The notes: generated by a model from the letters alone, not told the origin. A stretch of DNA of 64,000 nucleotides from Kordiimonas gwangyangensis DSM 19435 = JCM 12864 (GCF_000375545.1 NZ_AQXF01000001.1:484893-548892); one strand, 5' to 3'. Positions 44,263 through 54,316 are shown, numbered from the stretch's first letter. Made by a program: numbers and translations.

Positions 44263-44293
44263 ATAGTTGGTATTTTTCACTATATATTGGCAT

Positions 44294-45322
44294 ATGGAAA
44301 TCAGGCAGGATCAAATCATTGGCTCATCAGCCGCGTTTCTGGACCTTATGGACCGGATCAGCCGAGCCGCGCCCCTTGACCGCCCGCTTCTTGTCATCGG
44401 TGAACGCGGTACCGGCAAGGAACTGATCGCAGCCCGCCTGCACTATCTGTCAAACCGCTGGAACAAGCCGTTCCAGAAGATGAACTGCGCAGCACTCGCT
44501 GAAACCCTGCTGGAAAGCGAACTGTTCGGGTACGAGCAAGGCGCCTTCACCGGTGCACGTGGTCGCCGCGCCGGGCGCTTTGAGGCAGCGGACGAAGGCA
44601 GCCTGTTCCTTGACGAGATTGGCACCATGAGCATGTCAGCGCAGGAGAAATTGCTGCGCGTGATTGAATATGGTGAGTTTGAGCGTGTGGGCGGCACTGA
44701 CACCATTGAGGTGGACGTGCGTGTGATCGGCGCCACCAACATTGACTTGCCTGCAGCGGCGGAGATGGGTGAGTTCCGCCACGACCTTCTGGACAGATTG
44801 GCCTTCGACGTGCTGACCGTTCCACCCCTGCGGGCGCGGCGCGAGGACATCATGACCCTTGCCGAACATTTTGGTCGCAACATGGCTCGCGAACTTGAAT
44901 GGCTAACCTTCCCAGGCTTCAGCGACCTGGCGACGGAAGCGATGATGGAGCATCACTGGCCGGGCAACGTGCGGGAGCTGAAAAACGTGGTGGAGCGCGC
45001 CATATACCGCGCATGGGACGGTGAGCAGCCGATCTGCAATATCACGTTCGACCCCTTCGACAGCCCTTTCCGACCCAAGACAAAACGCAACCGCAAGGCC
45101 GCCACGGCGGAGGCACCGACACTTCCCATGCCGGCAGCTGAGAAAAAACCGGACCTGCCCAACGGCCCGTTCGACCTGCGCGCGGAGGTGGCCGCGCAGG
45201 AAAAACGCCTTCTCGAGCATGCGCTCAAGGAAAACCGCTTCAACCAGCGCGCGGCGGCAGATTACCTGAGCCTGAGCTATGACCAGTTGCGCCATAGCCT
45301 CAAGAAACACGGCCTGCTCTAA
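44294..45322 (+). CDS. pspF: Phage-shock operon activator PspF
   Basis: Sigma-54-dependent AAA+ activator of 342 residues without an N-terminal receiver or sensor domain, as in PspF. Walker A GERGTGKE is near residue 37, the sigma-54-contacting GAFTGA loop near residue 86, Walker B is GSLFLDEIGTM, followed by the arginine-finger region and HHWPGNVRELKNVVERA. A C-terminal Fis-type helix-turn-helix (RAAADYLSLSYDQLRHSL) ends the protein. The start ATG at 44294 begins MEIRQDQIIG; the region before it is AT-rich promoter. It is divergent from its target operon. Confidence 0.95.
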   Translation: MEIRQDQIIGSSAAFLDLMDRISRAAPLDRPLLVIGERGTGKELIAARLHYLSNRWNKPFQKMNCAALAETLLESELFGYEQGAFTGARGRRAGRFEAADEGSLFLDEIGTMSMSAQEKLLRVIEYGEFERVGGTDTIEVDVRVIGATNIDLPAAAEMGEFRHDLLDRLAFDVLTVPPLRARREDIMTLAEHFGRNMARELEWLTFPGFSDLATEAMMEHHWPGNVRELKNVVERAIYRAWDGEQPICNITFDPFDSPFRPKTKRNRKAATAEAPTLPMPAAEKKPDLPNGPFDLRAEVAAQEKRLLEHALKENRFNQRAAADYLSLSYDQLRHSLKKHGLL

Positions 45323-45363
45323 CGCGGCTTGACGCCCATGCAGCCCGGCCCCATAGTGCCGCC

Positions 45364-45726
45364 ATGTCAGAGAACCCGTTCATTCAGAAGCGCCAACGCT
45401 CCCGCAGGAAAGCCACTTTCCTCCTGAACACGCGCAACATCATCGGCCTCGTGGTGCTGAGCCTTGTGGCTTTCGCCGCGTTCAAGCTTTGGGTCGGTAA
45501 CCCAAACGATGTACTGTGCGAGGGTGAATGTGAGAGCCTCTATAGCTTGTTCACATGGGTGCTGGGCTTCTTCATCATGTTCGCAGGAGTGATTGCAGCG
45601 GGCGCCGCGCTCGGGCTCATCATCGCGTTCCTGCGCGGCCGCACCAGAAAAAGCAAAAGCGCCTTCATGCGCTTCCAGTCAGACGACGCCGCGCAGCAAG
45701 ACCAGGACCCAACCGACAGACCCTGA
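45364..45726 (+). CDS. Small membrane protein with two helices
   Basis: A 120-residue protein with no family I recognise. A basic N terminus (KRQRSRRK), helix 1 at residues about 28-46, a short loop with two Cys (CEGECES), helix 2 at about 60-92 ending in an Arg/Lys patch (RGRTRKSKS), and an acidic tail rich in Asp and Gln. The Cys pair lies in what would be the periplasmic loop if both termini are cytoplasmic. It is 41 bases after pspF, so it might share its transcript. It ends 4 bases before a convergent gene. Confidence 0.65.
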   Translation: MSENPFIQKRQRSRRKATFLLNTRNIIGLVVLSLVAFAAFKLWVGNPNDVLCEGECESLYSLFTWVLGFFIMFAGVIAAGAALGLIIAFLRGRTRKSKSAFMRFQSDDAAQQDQDPTDRP

Positions 45727-45730
45727 CCTG

Positions 45731-47080
45731 TCAACTGCCGGGAGAGGTTCCGGTATTCCCTTCGCGCTTGGCGGCATGGCCTGGCGGCGCCCATTTGGTG
45801 GACACCTTGACCGACACGCCACCCACCTGCGTCGTAAGGTCTTTTGTCAGCATTTTCTCGCCCACGACAGAACACATCACGATCACGGCCATGAAATGGT
45901 AGAATAGGTCGAATGTTGCGATGTTTACCGTAAGGCCGCCCAGCGCATACCCCACGAGCCCCAGCTGGATGGCAGCGCATAGATCCCCAATCCATCGCGT
46001 TTGCTCATAGGGTCGAAACCTTTTCGCATTTGTCCCCGCAGCATACCAGGCGGTAAACAGCATGGTGAGATAAAGAACCAGCCCAACGTAACCATGTTCC
46101 GCCAGCACCTCGAAATAGGATGAGTGCGGCGCGCGTGGAGTACGTCCCGGCGGCATGTAAAGTTCCTGCGCCCGGCGCAGATAGAAGATGTTAAAGCCGC
46201 CCCCTTCCATGGGATTGTCGTCTGCCACGTTGGAAGAGAAACGCCACATGATAACACGGCCAAGGAAGCTCGTATCCTCTGTTGCCTCACCGGTACTTTC
46301 CATGCGCGCTTTCCAGCTGTCGGGCACGAAATAATATCCAGCCACGACAAGTGGGATCATCAACACCAGCATCTTGAAACGGTATTTGGACTTCATCAGG
46401 ATCATGCCTAGAACGCCTGCGAGCGCTGCAAACCCGCCACGGGACTGGGTCCCGATAACCGAAAGAATGATTGCTACGGTTGATCCAATCGCTGGCCACT
46501 TTAGAAGCCTGTGCGGCGGGTGCTGAACAAAGAAGATCGACAGCGGCACCAGCATGGCCATGGCCATGGCGAGCTGGTTGTTGTCTTCCATCATGCCGCC
46601 CGCGCCCTGAACCCGGCCGCTACCACCGGTCATAATCGTGAAGAGCCCACCCTTGATGCCGATAAACGCCAGTGACGCCATCATGACATAGATAAACGCC
46701 TTCAGCCGAATTGGTGACTTCATGACCATTACAGCCACCATCGCAAACAGCATGACCTTAAAAATATAGATCAGCTTGCCATACGAATGATTGGGTTCGA
46801 ACGCCATCATCGTGGTGCAAAGTGTCCAGAACAGGTAAATCAGCATCGCTGCGATGATGGGATGTCCTGGAAGGCTCTTGTTATCTTTGCTGAGGACAAG
46901 CCCCCCGAGGGTCATTGCCGCGACAAAGTCAAGGAATGGGAATGTCGTTGCGAAGCCGTAAGACTGCTTGTGCGGGTTCATGTGTGAAATCCAGTCCCAC
47001 AGCAGAACGCCGATATAGGGCTTGAAGAGGATGAATGGCATCCACATGAACAACAGCAAGGCAACGATGGCGCCGCGCAT
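45731..47080 (-). CDS. Putative O-glycosylation ligase, exosortase A-associated type
   Basis: A 449-residue polytopic membrane protein (about 11 helices) with the Wzy_C/O-antigen ligase region, including RGGFAALAGVLGMILM near residue 215 and the long periplasmic loop with GRVIMWRFSSNVADDNPMEGGGF and APHSSYFEVLAEHGYVGL. The N terminus (FILFKPYIGVLLWDWISHMNPHKQSYGF) and overall pattern are those of the ligase usually found in exosortase-A/PEP-CTERM exopolysaccharide loci. No exosortase, PEP-CTERM protein or glycosyltransferase is in this window, so it is an orphan here. It is divergent from an amidohydrolase gene. Confidence 0.85.
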   Translation of the reverse strand: MRGAIVALLLFMWMPFILFKPYIGVLLWDWISHMNPHKQSYGFATTFPFLDFVAAMTLGGLVLSKDNKSLPGHPIIAAMLIYLFWTLCTTMMAFEPNHSYGKLIYIFKVMLFAMVAVMVMKSPIRLKAFIYVMMASLAFIGIKGGLFTIMTGGSGRVQGAGGMMEDNNQLAMAMAMLVPLSIFFVQHPPHRLLKWPAIGSTVAIILSVIGTQSRGGFAALAGVLGMILMKSKYRFKMLVLMIPLVVAGYYFVPDSWKARMESTGEATEDTSFLGRVIMWRFSSNVADDNPMEGGGFNIFYLRRAQELYMPPGRTPRAPHSSYFEVLAEHGYVGLVLYLTMLFTAWYAAGTNAKRFRPYEQTRWIGDLCAAIQLGLVGYALGGLTVNIATFDLFYHFMAVIVMCSVVGEKMLTKDLTTQVGGVSVKVSTKWAPPGHAAKREGNTGTSPGS

Positions 47081-47212
47081 GAGCCTTTTTCCCCGATCTT
47101 AGAACATCAACCCGTGGGCACTTTGGCAGATCGCACCCATCACATGCAAGTGTATCGCTTGACAGTACTTTTTGAAACCATAGCATGGTGCCACCATTGC
47201 AGGAGGACCAAC

Positions 47213-48904
47213 ATGCGCCACTTCATCCGGCTTATTGCCGCGCTCATCATCGGTGCGCAGGCAGCCGCGGCCCAAGATAGTACGGTGTCGGGAAGCGAAA
47301 ACGCAGCCGATATCGTCATTTGGGGCGGCCCCATTTATACCGCTGACGATACCATGCCCGAGGCTGAAGCCATTGCCATCAAGGGCGGAAAATTTGTTTA
47401 CGTCGGCTCGCGCGCGGGCGCTGAAGCGCTTGTGGGCAACGCCACCACCGTCATGTCACTTGACGGTGCTGCGCTGTTCCCGGGCTTCACCGACAGCCAC
47501 GCCCATATGGCAGGCATTGGCGAACGTGAGCTGACCCTCAACCTTGAGGGCACACCGTCGATCGCCGCACTCAAGGAAACGCTTGTAGCATGGGCTGCTG
47601 ACCATGAAGGCGCGCCGATCATCATTGGCCGCGGCTGGATTGAAACCCACTGGCCCGAGAAACGTTTCCCCACACGGTGGGACATTGATGCCGTGCTGAA
47701 GGACGTGCCGGTCATCCTGACCCGCGCGGACGGCCACGCTGTTGTTGCCAACTCCAAAGCGCTTGAGCTTGCCGGTGTTGACGGCACGACCGAGCCACCT
47801 TTTGGCGGTGATATCCTCAAAAACGCGCTGGGCGAACCCACCGGCATGCTGATTGACGCAGCCATGAGCCTCGTGCGCGGGCTCGAGCCAGAGCCAACTG
47901 ATGCTGACCTCAACCAGCAACTGACAGTCGCGAGTGAGGTTTACGCGCGCTACGGCTGGTCCGGCATGCACAATATGTCCGTGCCGTGGACGCACGTTGA
48001 AGCGCTTGAAATGCTGACAGGCACAGGCGACGTGAAAATCCGTGTCTATAATTCCATTGAGCCCAGTGACGCCGACCAGCTGTTCATTGGCGGTAAGCGC
48101 ATGAGCACGGATGGGCATATTATCACCCGCGCGATCAAACTATATATGGACGGCGCACTCGGGAGCCGCGGCGCGGCACTTCTGGAGCCTTATGCCGATG
48201 CGGCAACCTCCGGGCTTCTGCTGACCACCAAGGAAGACACCATGCCAATCCTGAGGAAGGCAATGTCCCTTGGTATTCAGGTGAACACACACGCCATTGG
48301 CGACCGGGGCAACCGCCTGCTGCTCGACTGGTACGAGGAGGTCATGCAGGAAGTGCCAACCATCGAACGCGCAGTCGCCAACCCGCGTTGGCGCGACGAA
48401 CACACCCAGATCGTGAGCCCAGAAGATATCCCGCGCTACAAGGCGCTCGGTGTTATCCCGTCCATGCAGCCAAGCCACGCCATCGGCGACCTGCACTTCG
48501 CGCCGGCGCGCCTCGGTGAGGAACGCCTTGTGGGCGCATACGCGTGGCAAAGTTTCATCAACAGCGGTGTGATCGTGGCGGGTGGCTCAGATGCGCCTGT
48601 TGAGCGCGGTGACCCGCTGATTGAATATTATGCTGCCATCTACCGGCATGACCTTGCGGGCTTCCAGGGCGAAAACTGGCACGCGGAAGAAGCGGTCAGC
48701 CGCGCCGATGCACTCAAGATGTTCACTCTCTGGCCCGCCATGGCGTCTTTCCAGGAAGATGAAATCGGCTCCATCACCGTTGGCAAGAAAGCGGACCTGA
48801 CCGCTTTCTCCGTCAACCTGATGACCGCTGAGCCTTCGGCCATTCCAAAGGGTGAAGCCGTTATGACCATGGTGGACGGCGAGGTGATTTACCTCAAGGA
48901 CTGA
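47213..48904 (+). CDS. Secreted amidohydrolase, YtcJ/Amidohydro_3 type
   Basis: A 563-residue metal-dependent hydrolase with a signal peptide (cleavage near residue 21, AQAAAA-Q). Composite-domain start ADIVIWGGPIYTADD, metal site PGFTDSHAHM near residue 90, GRGWIETHWPEKRFPTRWDID, TRADGHAVVANSKAL, and a late HAIGDRGNRLLLDWYEE followed by GGSDAPVERGDP. This matches the YtcJ-like amidohydrolase family, acting on amides or cyclic imides; substrate unknown. The ATG at 47213 follows GGAGGACC. It is unrelated in detail to the amidohydrolase at 39962. Confidence 0.9.
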   Translation: MRHFIRLIAALIIGAQAAAAQDSTVSGSENAADIVIWGGPIYTADDTMPEAEAIAIKGGKFVYVGSRAGAEALVGNATTVMSLDGAALFPGFTDSHAHMAGIGERELTLNLEGTPSIAALKETLVAWAADHEGAPIIIGRGWIETHWPEKRFPTRWDIDAVLKDVPVILTRADGHAVVANSKALELAGVDGTTEPPFGGDILKNALGEPTGMLIDAAMSLVRGLEPEPTDADLNQQLTVASEVYARYGWSGMHNMSVPWTHVEALEMLTGTGDVKIRVYNSIEPSDADQLFIGGKRMSTDGHIITRAIKLYMDGALGSRGAALLEPYADAATSGLLLTTKEDTMPILRKAMSLGIQVNTHAIGDRGNRLLLDWYEEVMQEVPTIERAVANPRWRDEHTQIVSPEDIPRYKALGVIPSMQPSHAIGDLHFAPARLGEERLVGAYAWQSFINSGVIVAGGSDAPVERGDPLIEYYAAIYRHDLAGFQGENWHAEEAVSRADALKMFTLWPAMASFQEDEIGSITVGKKADLTAFSVNLMTAEPSAIPKGEAVMTMVDGEVIYLKD

Positions 48905-48939
48905 TGCACAGATCGTGCACACCTATTGCACACATGAAA

Positions 48940-48976
48940 AAGGCCCGGATGCTTGCGCGTCCGGGCCTTGTTTTTT
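48940..48976. terminator. Terminator between YtcJ-like amidohydrolase and putP
   Basis: AAGGCCCGGA pairs perfectly with TCCGGGCCTT around a 10-base loop and is followed by GTTTTTT on the plus strand and AAAAA (T on minus) on the other side, between convergent genes. Confidence 0.9.
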
Positions 48977-48982
48977 GGAGGT

Positions 48983-50485
48983 TTAAGAAGCCAGCCCGTC
49001 TTCGAGGGCTTTTTCCATCTTGGCGAAGCTTTCCCGCACGCCCGGGCCCGGCGGTGCGGTCAGCAGGCTGACAATGATCGTGGTCAGCGTGGAGACAATC
49101 ACACCCGGGATGATCTCATAAAGCACCGCACTTGAATGCGCGCCGCCAATGGTGATGGGGCCATAAATCCACAGGAGCACCGTCACGGCACCCGCGATCA
49201 TGCCCGCAATCGCACCCTTGGCGTTCATGCGTTTCCAGAACAGGCTCATGACCACAAGGGGACCGAAGGCGGCACCAAAACCAGCCCACGCATTACTGAC
49301 GAGCGACAGCACGCTTGATGACCGGTCATAGGCAAAGCCAATGGCCACAAGCGCCACCGCCACCACCGACAGGCGGCCAATCAGCACCAGTTCCTTCTGG
49401 CTTGCCGAACGGCGCACAAAAAGCTTGTAAAAATCTTCGGTCAGCGAGCTTGAAGACACCAGAAGCTGGCTTGAGATCGTGCTCATGATAGCCGCCAGGA
49501 TTGCCGCCAGCAGGAAACCGCCAATAAGCGGATGGAACAGAAGCTGCGACAGCACGATGAAAATCGTCTCCGGGTCCTCAAGCGACAGGCCGTTTTTGGT
49601 CATGTAGGCGAGGCCAATGAAACCGGTTGACAAGGCACCAATGACGGACACGAACATCCAGCTCATGCCAATGCGGCGCGCGGTTTTTACATCCCCCACC
49701 GAACGGATGGCCATGAAGCGTACAATCACGTGCGGCTGACCAAAGTACCCGAGGCCCCACGACATGGCGGAGATGATACCCACAATGGTGATGCCGCTTG
49801 TGATACTGGTCAGCGTGGGGTCAATACCGCGCGCAACAGACATCAGCTCACTGGTGCTGGAGAAATCGAAGAAAGCCACGATGGGCACCATGATAAGTGC
49901 CACGAACATGATACAGCCCTGCACAAAGTCGGTCATACTGACGGCAAGAAAACCACCAAACAGTGTGTAGGTCACGACCACACCCGCGGTGATATAAAGC
50001 CCAAGCTCATAGGAAAGGCCGAAGGAGCTTTCGAACAGCTTACCGCCAGCAACCACACCGGACGACGTGTAGAGCGTGAAGAAGATGATGATCACCACTG
50101 AAGGGATAACCCTGAGCAAGCGGGAGCCGTCCTCGAACCGGTTCTCGAAGAACTCAGGCAAGGTGATGGCGTCCTTGGCGACCTCCGTATAAACACGGAG
50201 GCGCGGGGCCACGAGGATATAGTTGGCGAATGCACCCAGAAACAGTCCAAGCCCCAGCCACATATTGGAAAAACCGGAAATGAACACGGCTCCCGGCAGC
50301 CCCATCAGCAGCCATCCGCTCATGTCCGACGCACCGGCGGAGAGTGCGGTAAGCCCCGGGCTTAGTTTCCGCCCGCCCAGCATATAGCCGGACACATCAT
50401 CCGTTGAGGTGCGGTAGGCATACAGTCCGATCCCGAGCATGGCGATAAAATATAACGCCAGTGAGACCAGTGTACCGATTTCCAT
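48983..50485 (-). CDS. putP: Sodium/proline symporter
   Basis: A 500-residue SSS-family symporter with about 13 helices. The stretch YMLGGRKLSPGLTALSAGASDMSGWLLMGLPGA near residues 34-66 is close to Escherichia coli PutP, as is ALTLPEFFENRFEDGSRLLR, and the sodium-binding region around VVAGGKLFESSFGLSY is intact. Takes up proline with sodium for nutrition or osmoprotection. It stands alone; no putA is in the window. Confidence 0.95.
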   Translation of the reverse strand: MEIGTLVSLALYFIAMLGIGLYAYRTSTDDVSGYMLGGRKLSPGLTALSAGASDMSGWLLMGLPGAVFISGFSNMWLGLGLFLGAFANYILVAPRLRVYTEVAKDAITLPEFFENRFEDGSRLLRVIPSVVIIIFFTLYTSSGVVAGGKLFESSFGLSYELGLYITAGVVVTYTLFGGFLAVSMTDFVQGCIMFVALIMVPIVAFFDFSSTSELMSVARGIDPTLTSITSGITIVGIISAMSWGLGYFGQPHVIVRFMAIRSVGDVKTARRIGMSWMFVSVIGALSTGFIGLAYMTKNGLSLEDPETIFIVLSQLLFHPLIGGFLLAAILAAIMSTISSQLLVSSSSLTEDFYKLFVRRSASQKELVLIGRLSVVAVALVAIGFAYDRSSSVLSLVSNAWAGFGAAFGPLVVMSLFWKRMNAKGAIAGMIAGAVTVLLWIYGPITIGGAHSSAVLYEIIPGVIVSTLTTIIVSLLTAPPGPGVRESFAKMEKALEDGLAS

Positions 50486-50524
50486 GTCTTTCTCCTGTTA
50501 TTCGCTCAAACGGCGCAAACTTAA

Positions 50525-50597
50525 GGCCGCATCCCTGCGGCCCGACGAGTGCGCGATTGCCCAAATGATTAAGGCCCCTGCAATGCAGAGGCCTTAA
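50525..50597. repeat. Two hairpins sharing TTAAGGCC in the putP upstream region
   Basis: GGCCGCA/TGCGGCC (50525-50542, 4-base loop) and a longer near-perfect palindrome TTAAGGCC(c)CTGC-AAT-GCAG(a)GGCCTTAA (50569-50597) both begin with TTAAGGCC. They lie between the fasciclin gene stop and the putP start on the minus strand. The second lacks a T run, so a terminator role is unsure; an operator or leader structure for putP is possible. The rest of 50598-50761 shows nothing. Confidence 0.5.
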
Positions 50598-50761
50598 ATG
50601 TCAACGTGTTAGCTGGCCACCTTATGCCACAAGTGCCATTTTTTGTCAAACAAGCCTCGGAGAGCGGCCTGGGTTCAGCAACAAGCATTTTATGGCAAAA
50701 CGGGCATGGCGTCCCCCGCCGTTGGACAGGAGGCGCCAGAGCCGGCAAGCTATGTAGTGTG

Positions 50762-51265
50762 TTAGTTCGGCATGATCACTTGGTCGATCACGTGGATAAC
50801 GCCGTTGGAGGTAGCGATATCCGCCTTGATGACCTTTGCATCATCTACCATGACGCCGCCATGAGTTGCATCGATGCTTACGTCGCTGCCCTGAACGGTT
50901 TTGGCACCGAGCTTCTTGCCTGCGAGATCAGCAGACATCACCTTGCCTGGCACCACATGATAGGTAAGGATAGCGACCAACTTGTCTTTGTTTTCGGGCT
51001 TCAGGAGCATATCCACGGTGCCGGCAGGAAGTTTGGCAAATGCGTCATCCGTTGGCGCAAATACAGTGAACGGGCCATCGCTTTTGAGCGTTTCGACAAG
51101 CCCGGCTGCCTTCACCGCCGCCACAAGTGTTTCAAAGCTGCCCGCGCTTACCGCCGTATCAACGATGTCGGCTTTCATTTTGCCGTGATGGTCAGCACTT
51201 GCCACACCGGGCAGTATGAAGCCCATAACAAGCGCGCAGGCCAGGGTCAGAAGTTTCTTTGTCAT
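50762..51265 (-). CDS. Secreted fasciclin (FAS1) domain protein
   Basis: A 167-residue protein with a signal peptide (cleavage near residue 22, GVASA-D) and one FAS1 domain: [56 protein letters not shown], then [16 protein letters not shown], and the end [17 protein letters not shown]1 domains mediate adhesion. The start at 51265 is preceded by GGAGAGAG. Monocistronic, with a 276-base gap to putP. Confidence 0.95.
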   Translation of the reverse strand: MTKKLLTLACALVMGFILPGVASADHHGKMKADIVDTAVSAGSFETLVAAVKAAGLVETLKSDGPFTVFAPTDDAFAKLPAGTVDMLLKPENKDKLVAILTYHVVPGKVMSADLAGKKLGAKTVQGSDVSIDATHGGVMVDDAKVIKADIATSNGVIHVIDQVIMPN

Positions 51266-51381
51266 GTCTCTCTCCGTAAGTGAACTGTGATGCATTCGCT
51301 ACGGCGAGCAAACGATCACAGATCACATCACGCTTACGTGAGAGCAGGCAAGATATTGTAATATTTCAGGAATTTATAAAC

Positions 51382-52056
51382 CTAAAACGCAACACTGATA
51401 CCACCCACAACACCGGCGGCACCAATGCCGCCCTTGTTGGTATCAACGTAGCTAAGCCGCACCGAGCCAAAACCAAGGTCATAGGACGCGCCCAAGGACC
51501 AGTCCCATTTACCGTCACCAAACGCGCCATCCTCATAGGCAAGTGAAGCGAATGCACCCAGTTTTTCACTGACCGGATAATTTACGGAGGAAAAGATATA
51601 GGTATTGTCGCGGTTGCCACTGTTCGCTTGCGACGGTACGTAGGCGAGCCCGAGGGATACATCGAATGTATCCACCGCATAGGTAAACACTGCGTTCAGT
51701 TCGCCATAGTCAAGGTCACCACCACCGGCATAGAGATAGGCCGTGCCGCCCACGCTGAAACTCAAGGTTTCTGAGAGCTCGAACCCATAGCCTGCAACGA
51801 TATCAATCTCGGCATCGGCCCCGACAACAGAGTTGGCTACGCTGGAGCCCCAGGCGCCTACGCTGAAATTTCCCATGGAAGCATTGATGCTACCCTGCAA
51901 GGCCGGGTCCTTGTCCGACAGGGACAGACCCCGGAACCGGTATTCCGATACGACCGATACATCGCCGGACAACTCGATACCGTCGGCTAGGGTGGCAGGT
52001 GTTATAACAGCAAGCGCGACACAGGCGCCAAAGACGGGGGTGAAACGCACAAGCAT
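51382..52056 (-). CDS. TorF-family putative porin
   Basis: A 224-residue outer-membrane beta-barrel protein with a signal peptide (cleavage near residue 24, ATLA-D). The mature start ELSGDVSVVSEYRFRGLSLSDKDPALQGS is characteristic of the TorF (Gcw_chp) family. Alternating strands run to a C-terminal phenylalanine (GGISVAF), the usual barrel-assembly signal. The passenger is unknown. It lies between the fasciclin and chemoreceptor genes on the same strand. Confidence 0.9.
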   Translation of the reverse strand: MLVRFTPVFGACVALAVITPATLADGIELSGDVSVVSEYRFRGLSLSDKDPALQGSINASMGNFSVGAWGSSVANSVVGADAEIDIVAGYGFELSETLSFSVGGTAYLYAGGGDLDYGELNAVFTYAVDTFDVSLGLAYVPSQANSGNRDNTYIFSSVNYPVSEKLGAFASLAYEDGAFGDGKWDWSLGASYDLGFGSVRLSYVDTNKGGIGAAGVVGGISVAF

Positions 52057-52099
52057 TCTCCTCTACTCATGTCTGACCCCCGAAATTGAACGAATTTGT

Positions 52100-54316
52100 T
52101 TAGGCGCGCATGGTTCCGACGAACTTCTGCACCTGATCCTCGAGCGAGTTGGCAAGCGACAACAGCTCCGTTGCCGCTTCGTCCACCGAGCTCATGGTCA
52201 TGGCGTTTGCACGGGCCGCGAGGCCCACGGAATCGATGCTATCCACCACTTTCACGGTGATCTCGGCGGCCGTTGCGGCAGCCCGGCCAATTTCATTCGT
52301 GGCCGCAGCTTGCTGGTGCACAGCGGCGGAAATGCTGCCTGAAATCTCATCCATCTGGCGGATGCGTTCTGTCACGCCGCGAACGGATTCGATAGCCGCT
52401 TTGGTGGCAGACTGCATGCCTTCGATCTGGCTTTCGATTTCCTGCGTTGCTTTCCCGGTCTGGTTCGCGAGGCTTTTCACCTCGGACGCCACGACCGCAA
52501 AACCTTTACCCGCATCACCCGCACGCGCCGCCTCAATGGTCGCGTTTAGCGCCAGCAGGTTGGTCTGTTCAGCGATGTCGTTGATAAGTTTCACGACCGC
52601 ACCCACGTTCTGGGCAACATTGCCAAGCGCATCCACCTGCGCCACCGCACTCGACGCCGCCTCGTGCGCTGTGCGGCTGGTATCGGACGCGTCCTGCACC
52701 CGTGCGCTGATCTCATTAATGGAAGCCGTCATTTCCTCGGCACCCGCGGCAACAGTTTGCACGCTTTCGCCCGCCTTTTGTGATTCGGCACCGCTTTCCT
52801 CGGACCGCTGGGCTGTATCGTTGGCGGACTGGCCCACCATATTCGCTGATTGCTGCAGAATGTTCGCCTTTTCCATCACCTGCATCAGAATGCCGGAGAC
52901 CTTGCTCTCAAACTCTGCCGCCATATCCATACGCAGTTGGCGTTGCCGTTCTGCCGCCTCGCGCTCCTGCTCCTGCTGCAGGCGTTCACGTTCCTGCTGT
53001 CGCTCGGCGCGGGCTTGTATTTCGCGCTGCTCGGCCTCAAGCCGTTCAAGTTCCGCTTGTTTGGCTTTGTCGCGGAGCGCATTGGCTTCAAGCACGCTGT
53101 CCCGGAACAGGCTGATGGCACGGGCAAGCGCGCCGATTTCATCCCGTTTGTCATCATAAGGGATTTCGGTTTCCAGTTTGCCGTCAGCAAGCGCTTCAGC
53201 GGTCTCTGCAATTTGGCCCACGGGTGCGGCCAGCCGCCAGCCAATGACAAAACCAAGGCCGCCAAGAATAAGGATTACAACGGCTGATGTGCCAATGAGT
53301 TGCCAAACTTGGGCATTGATGGGCTCCGCCACCTCGGCATAATCAATCTCCGCCAGAAGTGCCCACTTCACCCCACCAAACTCAAATGGCTGGTAGGCAG
53401 ACAGCACACGTTCCCCGCGGTAATCCACCACTTGCATGAAGCCGCTATTGCCTTTGAGTGCCTGTGTAACCGAATCATTATCAACCTTGGTTTTCAGGAT
53501 GGTGCTTTCCTTGGAAAAACGGCTGTCGGTGCGCATCAGCTTGTCCTGGCCAACAACATAGCTTTCGCCTGTGCGGCCCATGCCGGTGGCTTCCTGCATG
53601 GTCGCATTGATGCGGTCGATCGGCATCTGGTACACAAGCACACCACGCTGGCGGCCATCGCTGCTGAAAATAGGTGTGGAAATAAAGCTCGCAGGCGCGC
53701 CATAACTTGGTTCATAGGGCGCGAAATCGACAAAATAATATTTGCCCTCAATACCGTCCCGGCCGGCCTTGAAAGCGGTCGCAAGGCCACTGTTTTTCCA
53801 CTGCCCGGTCAGGAGGTTGGTGGCATAGTCCAACTCCTTGAATACGGTGTAGACAAGGTCACCGTTCATATCGAAAAGGAACACGTCATAATATTCGTGT
53901 ACTTGCTGCAATTCGTGGAACCAGGGGTGATATTGCGCATGTGCGGCGCTATAGCTGCTGCCGTCACCCGCGTCATCAAGCTTGTCTTTCTCGCCCGTCG
54001 GATTCGGGTTCGCGGTGATATAGAGATTTTGCAGGGTGGCTGTCTGATCCGTGCCCAGTTCAGCCCATGCCGCTTTGAAAGCAGCCAGCGCCTCAGCCGT
54101 GTTCGGGTTTCCAGCGACGATGATGATATCTTCTGCAATTGCATCCAGATACTGATGCAGCTCAACGCCTTTCGATGAACGGGCAACGGCAAGCTTCGCC
54201 TCAGCTTCATCCAGCAAAACCGTACGGAACTGCATAACGCCGACGGTTACGAGCGCTGATGCTAGCAAAAGAAGAAAGGAAACAACTGTCACTGGAATCT
54301 TGTATTTGATTTTCAT
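52100..54316 (-). CDS. Methyl-accepting chemotaxis protein with periplasmic Cache-type sensor
   Basis: A 738-residue chemoreceptor. Membrane helix 1 at about 8-28, a large periplasmic domain (about 30-340) resembling dCache ([37 protein letters not shown], later RTDSRFS), helix 2 near 345-365, HAMP, an unusually charged Glu/Gln/Arg coiled coil (residues about 415-465), then the signalling domain with the conserved tip [31 protein letters not shown]. No C-terminal CheR-binding pentapeptide is seen. No che genes are in the window. Confidence 0.93.
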   Translation of the reverse strand: MKIKYKIPVTVVSFLLLLASALVTVGVMQFRTVLLDEAEAKLAVARSSKGVELHQYLDAIAEDIIIVAGNPNTAEALAAFKAAWAELGTDQTATLQNLYITANPNPTGEKDKLDDAGDGSSYSAAHAQYHPWFHELQQVHEYYDVFLFDMNGDLVYTVFKELDYATNLLTGQWKNSGLATAFKAGRDGIEGKYYFVDFAPYEPSYGAPASFISTPIFSSDGRQRGVLVYQMPIDRINATMQEATGMGRTGESYVVGQDKLMRTDSRFSKESTILKTKVDNDSVTQALKGNSGFMQVVDYRGERVLSAYQPFEFGGVKWALLAEIDYAEVAEPINAQVWQLIGTSAVVILILGGLGFVIGWRLAAPVGQIAETAEALADGKLETEIPYDDKRDEIGALARAISLFRDSVLEANALRDKAKQAELERLEAEQREIQARAERQQERERLQQEQEREAAERQRQLRMDMAAEFESKVSGILMQVMEKANILQQSANMVGQSANDTAQRSEESGAESQKAGESVQTVAAGAEEMTASINEISARVQDASDTSRTAHEAASSAVAQVDALGNVAQNVGAVVKLINDIAEQTNLLALNATIEAARAGDAGKGFAVVASEVKSLANQTGKATQEIESQIEGMQSATKAAIESVRGVTERIRQMDEISGSISAAVHQQAAATNEIGRAAATAAEITVKVVDSIDSVGLAARANAMTMSSVDEAATELLSLANSLEDQVQKFVGTMRA

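Noticed and set aside
52929-53100. Low-complexity CTGCTG-type tract as a repeat element or CRISPR
   Set aside because: It encodes the Gln/Glu/Arg coiled coil of the chemoreceptor; there are no regular spacers.
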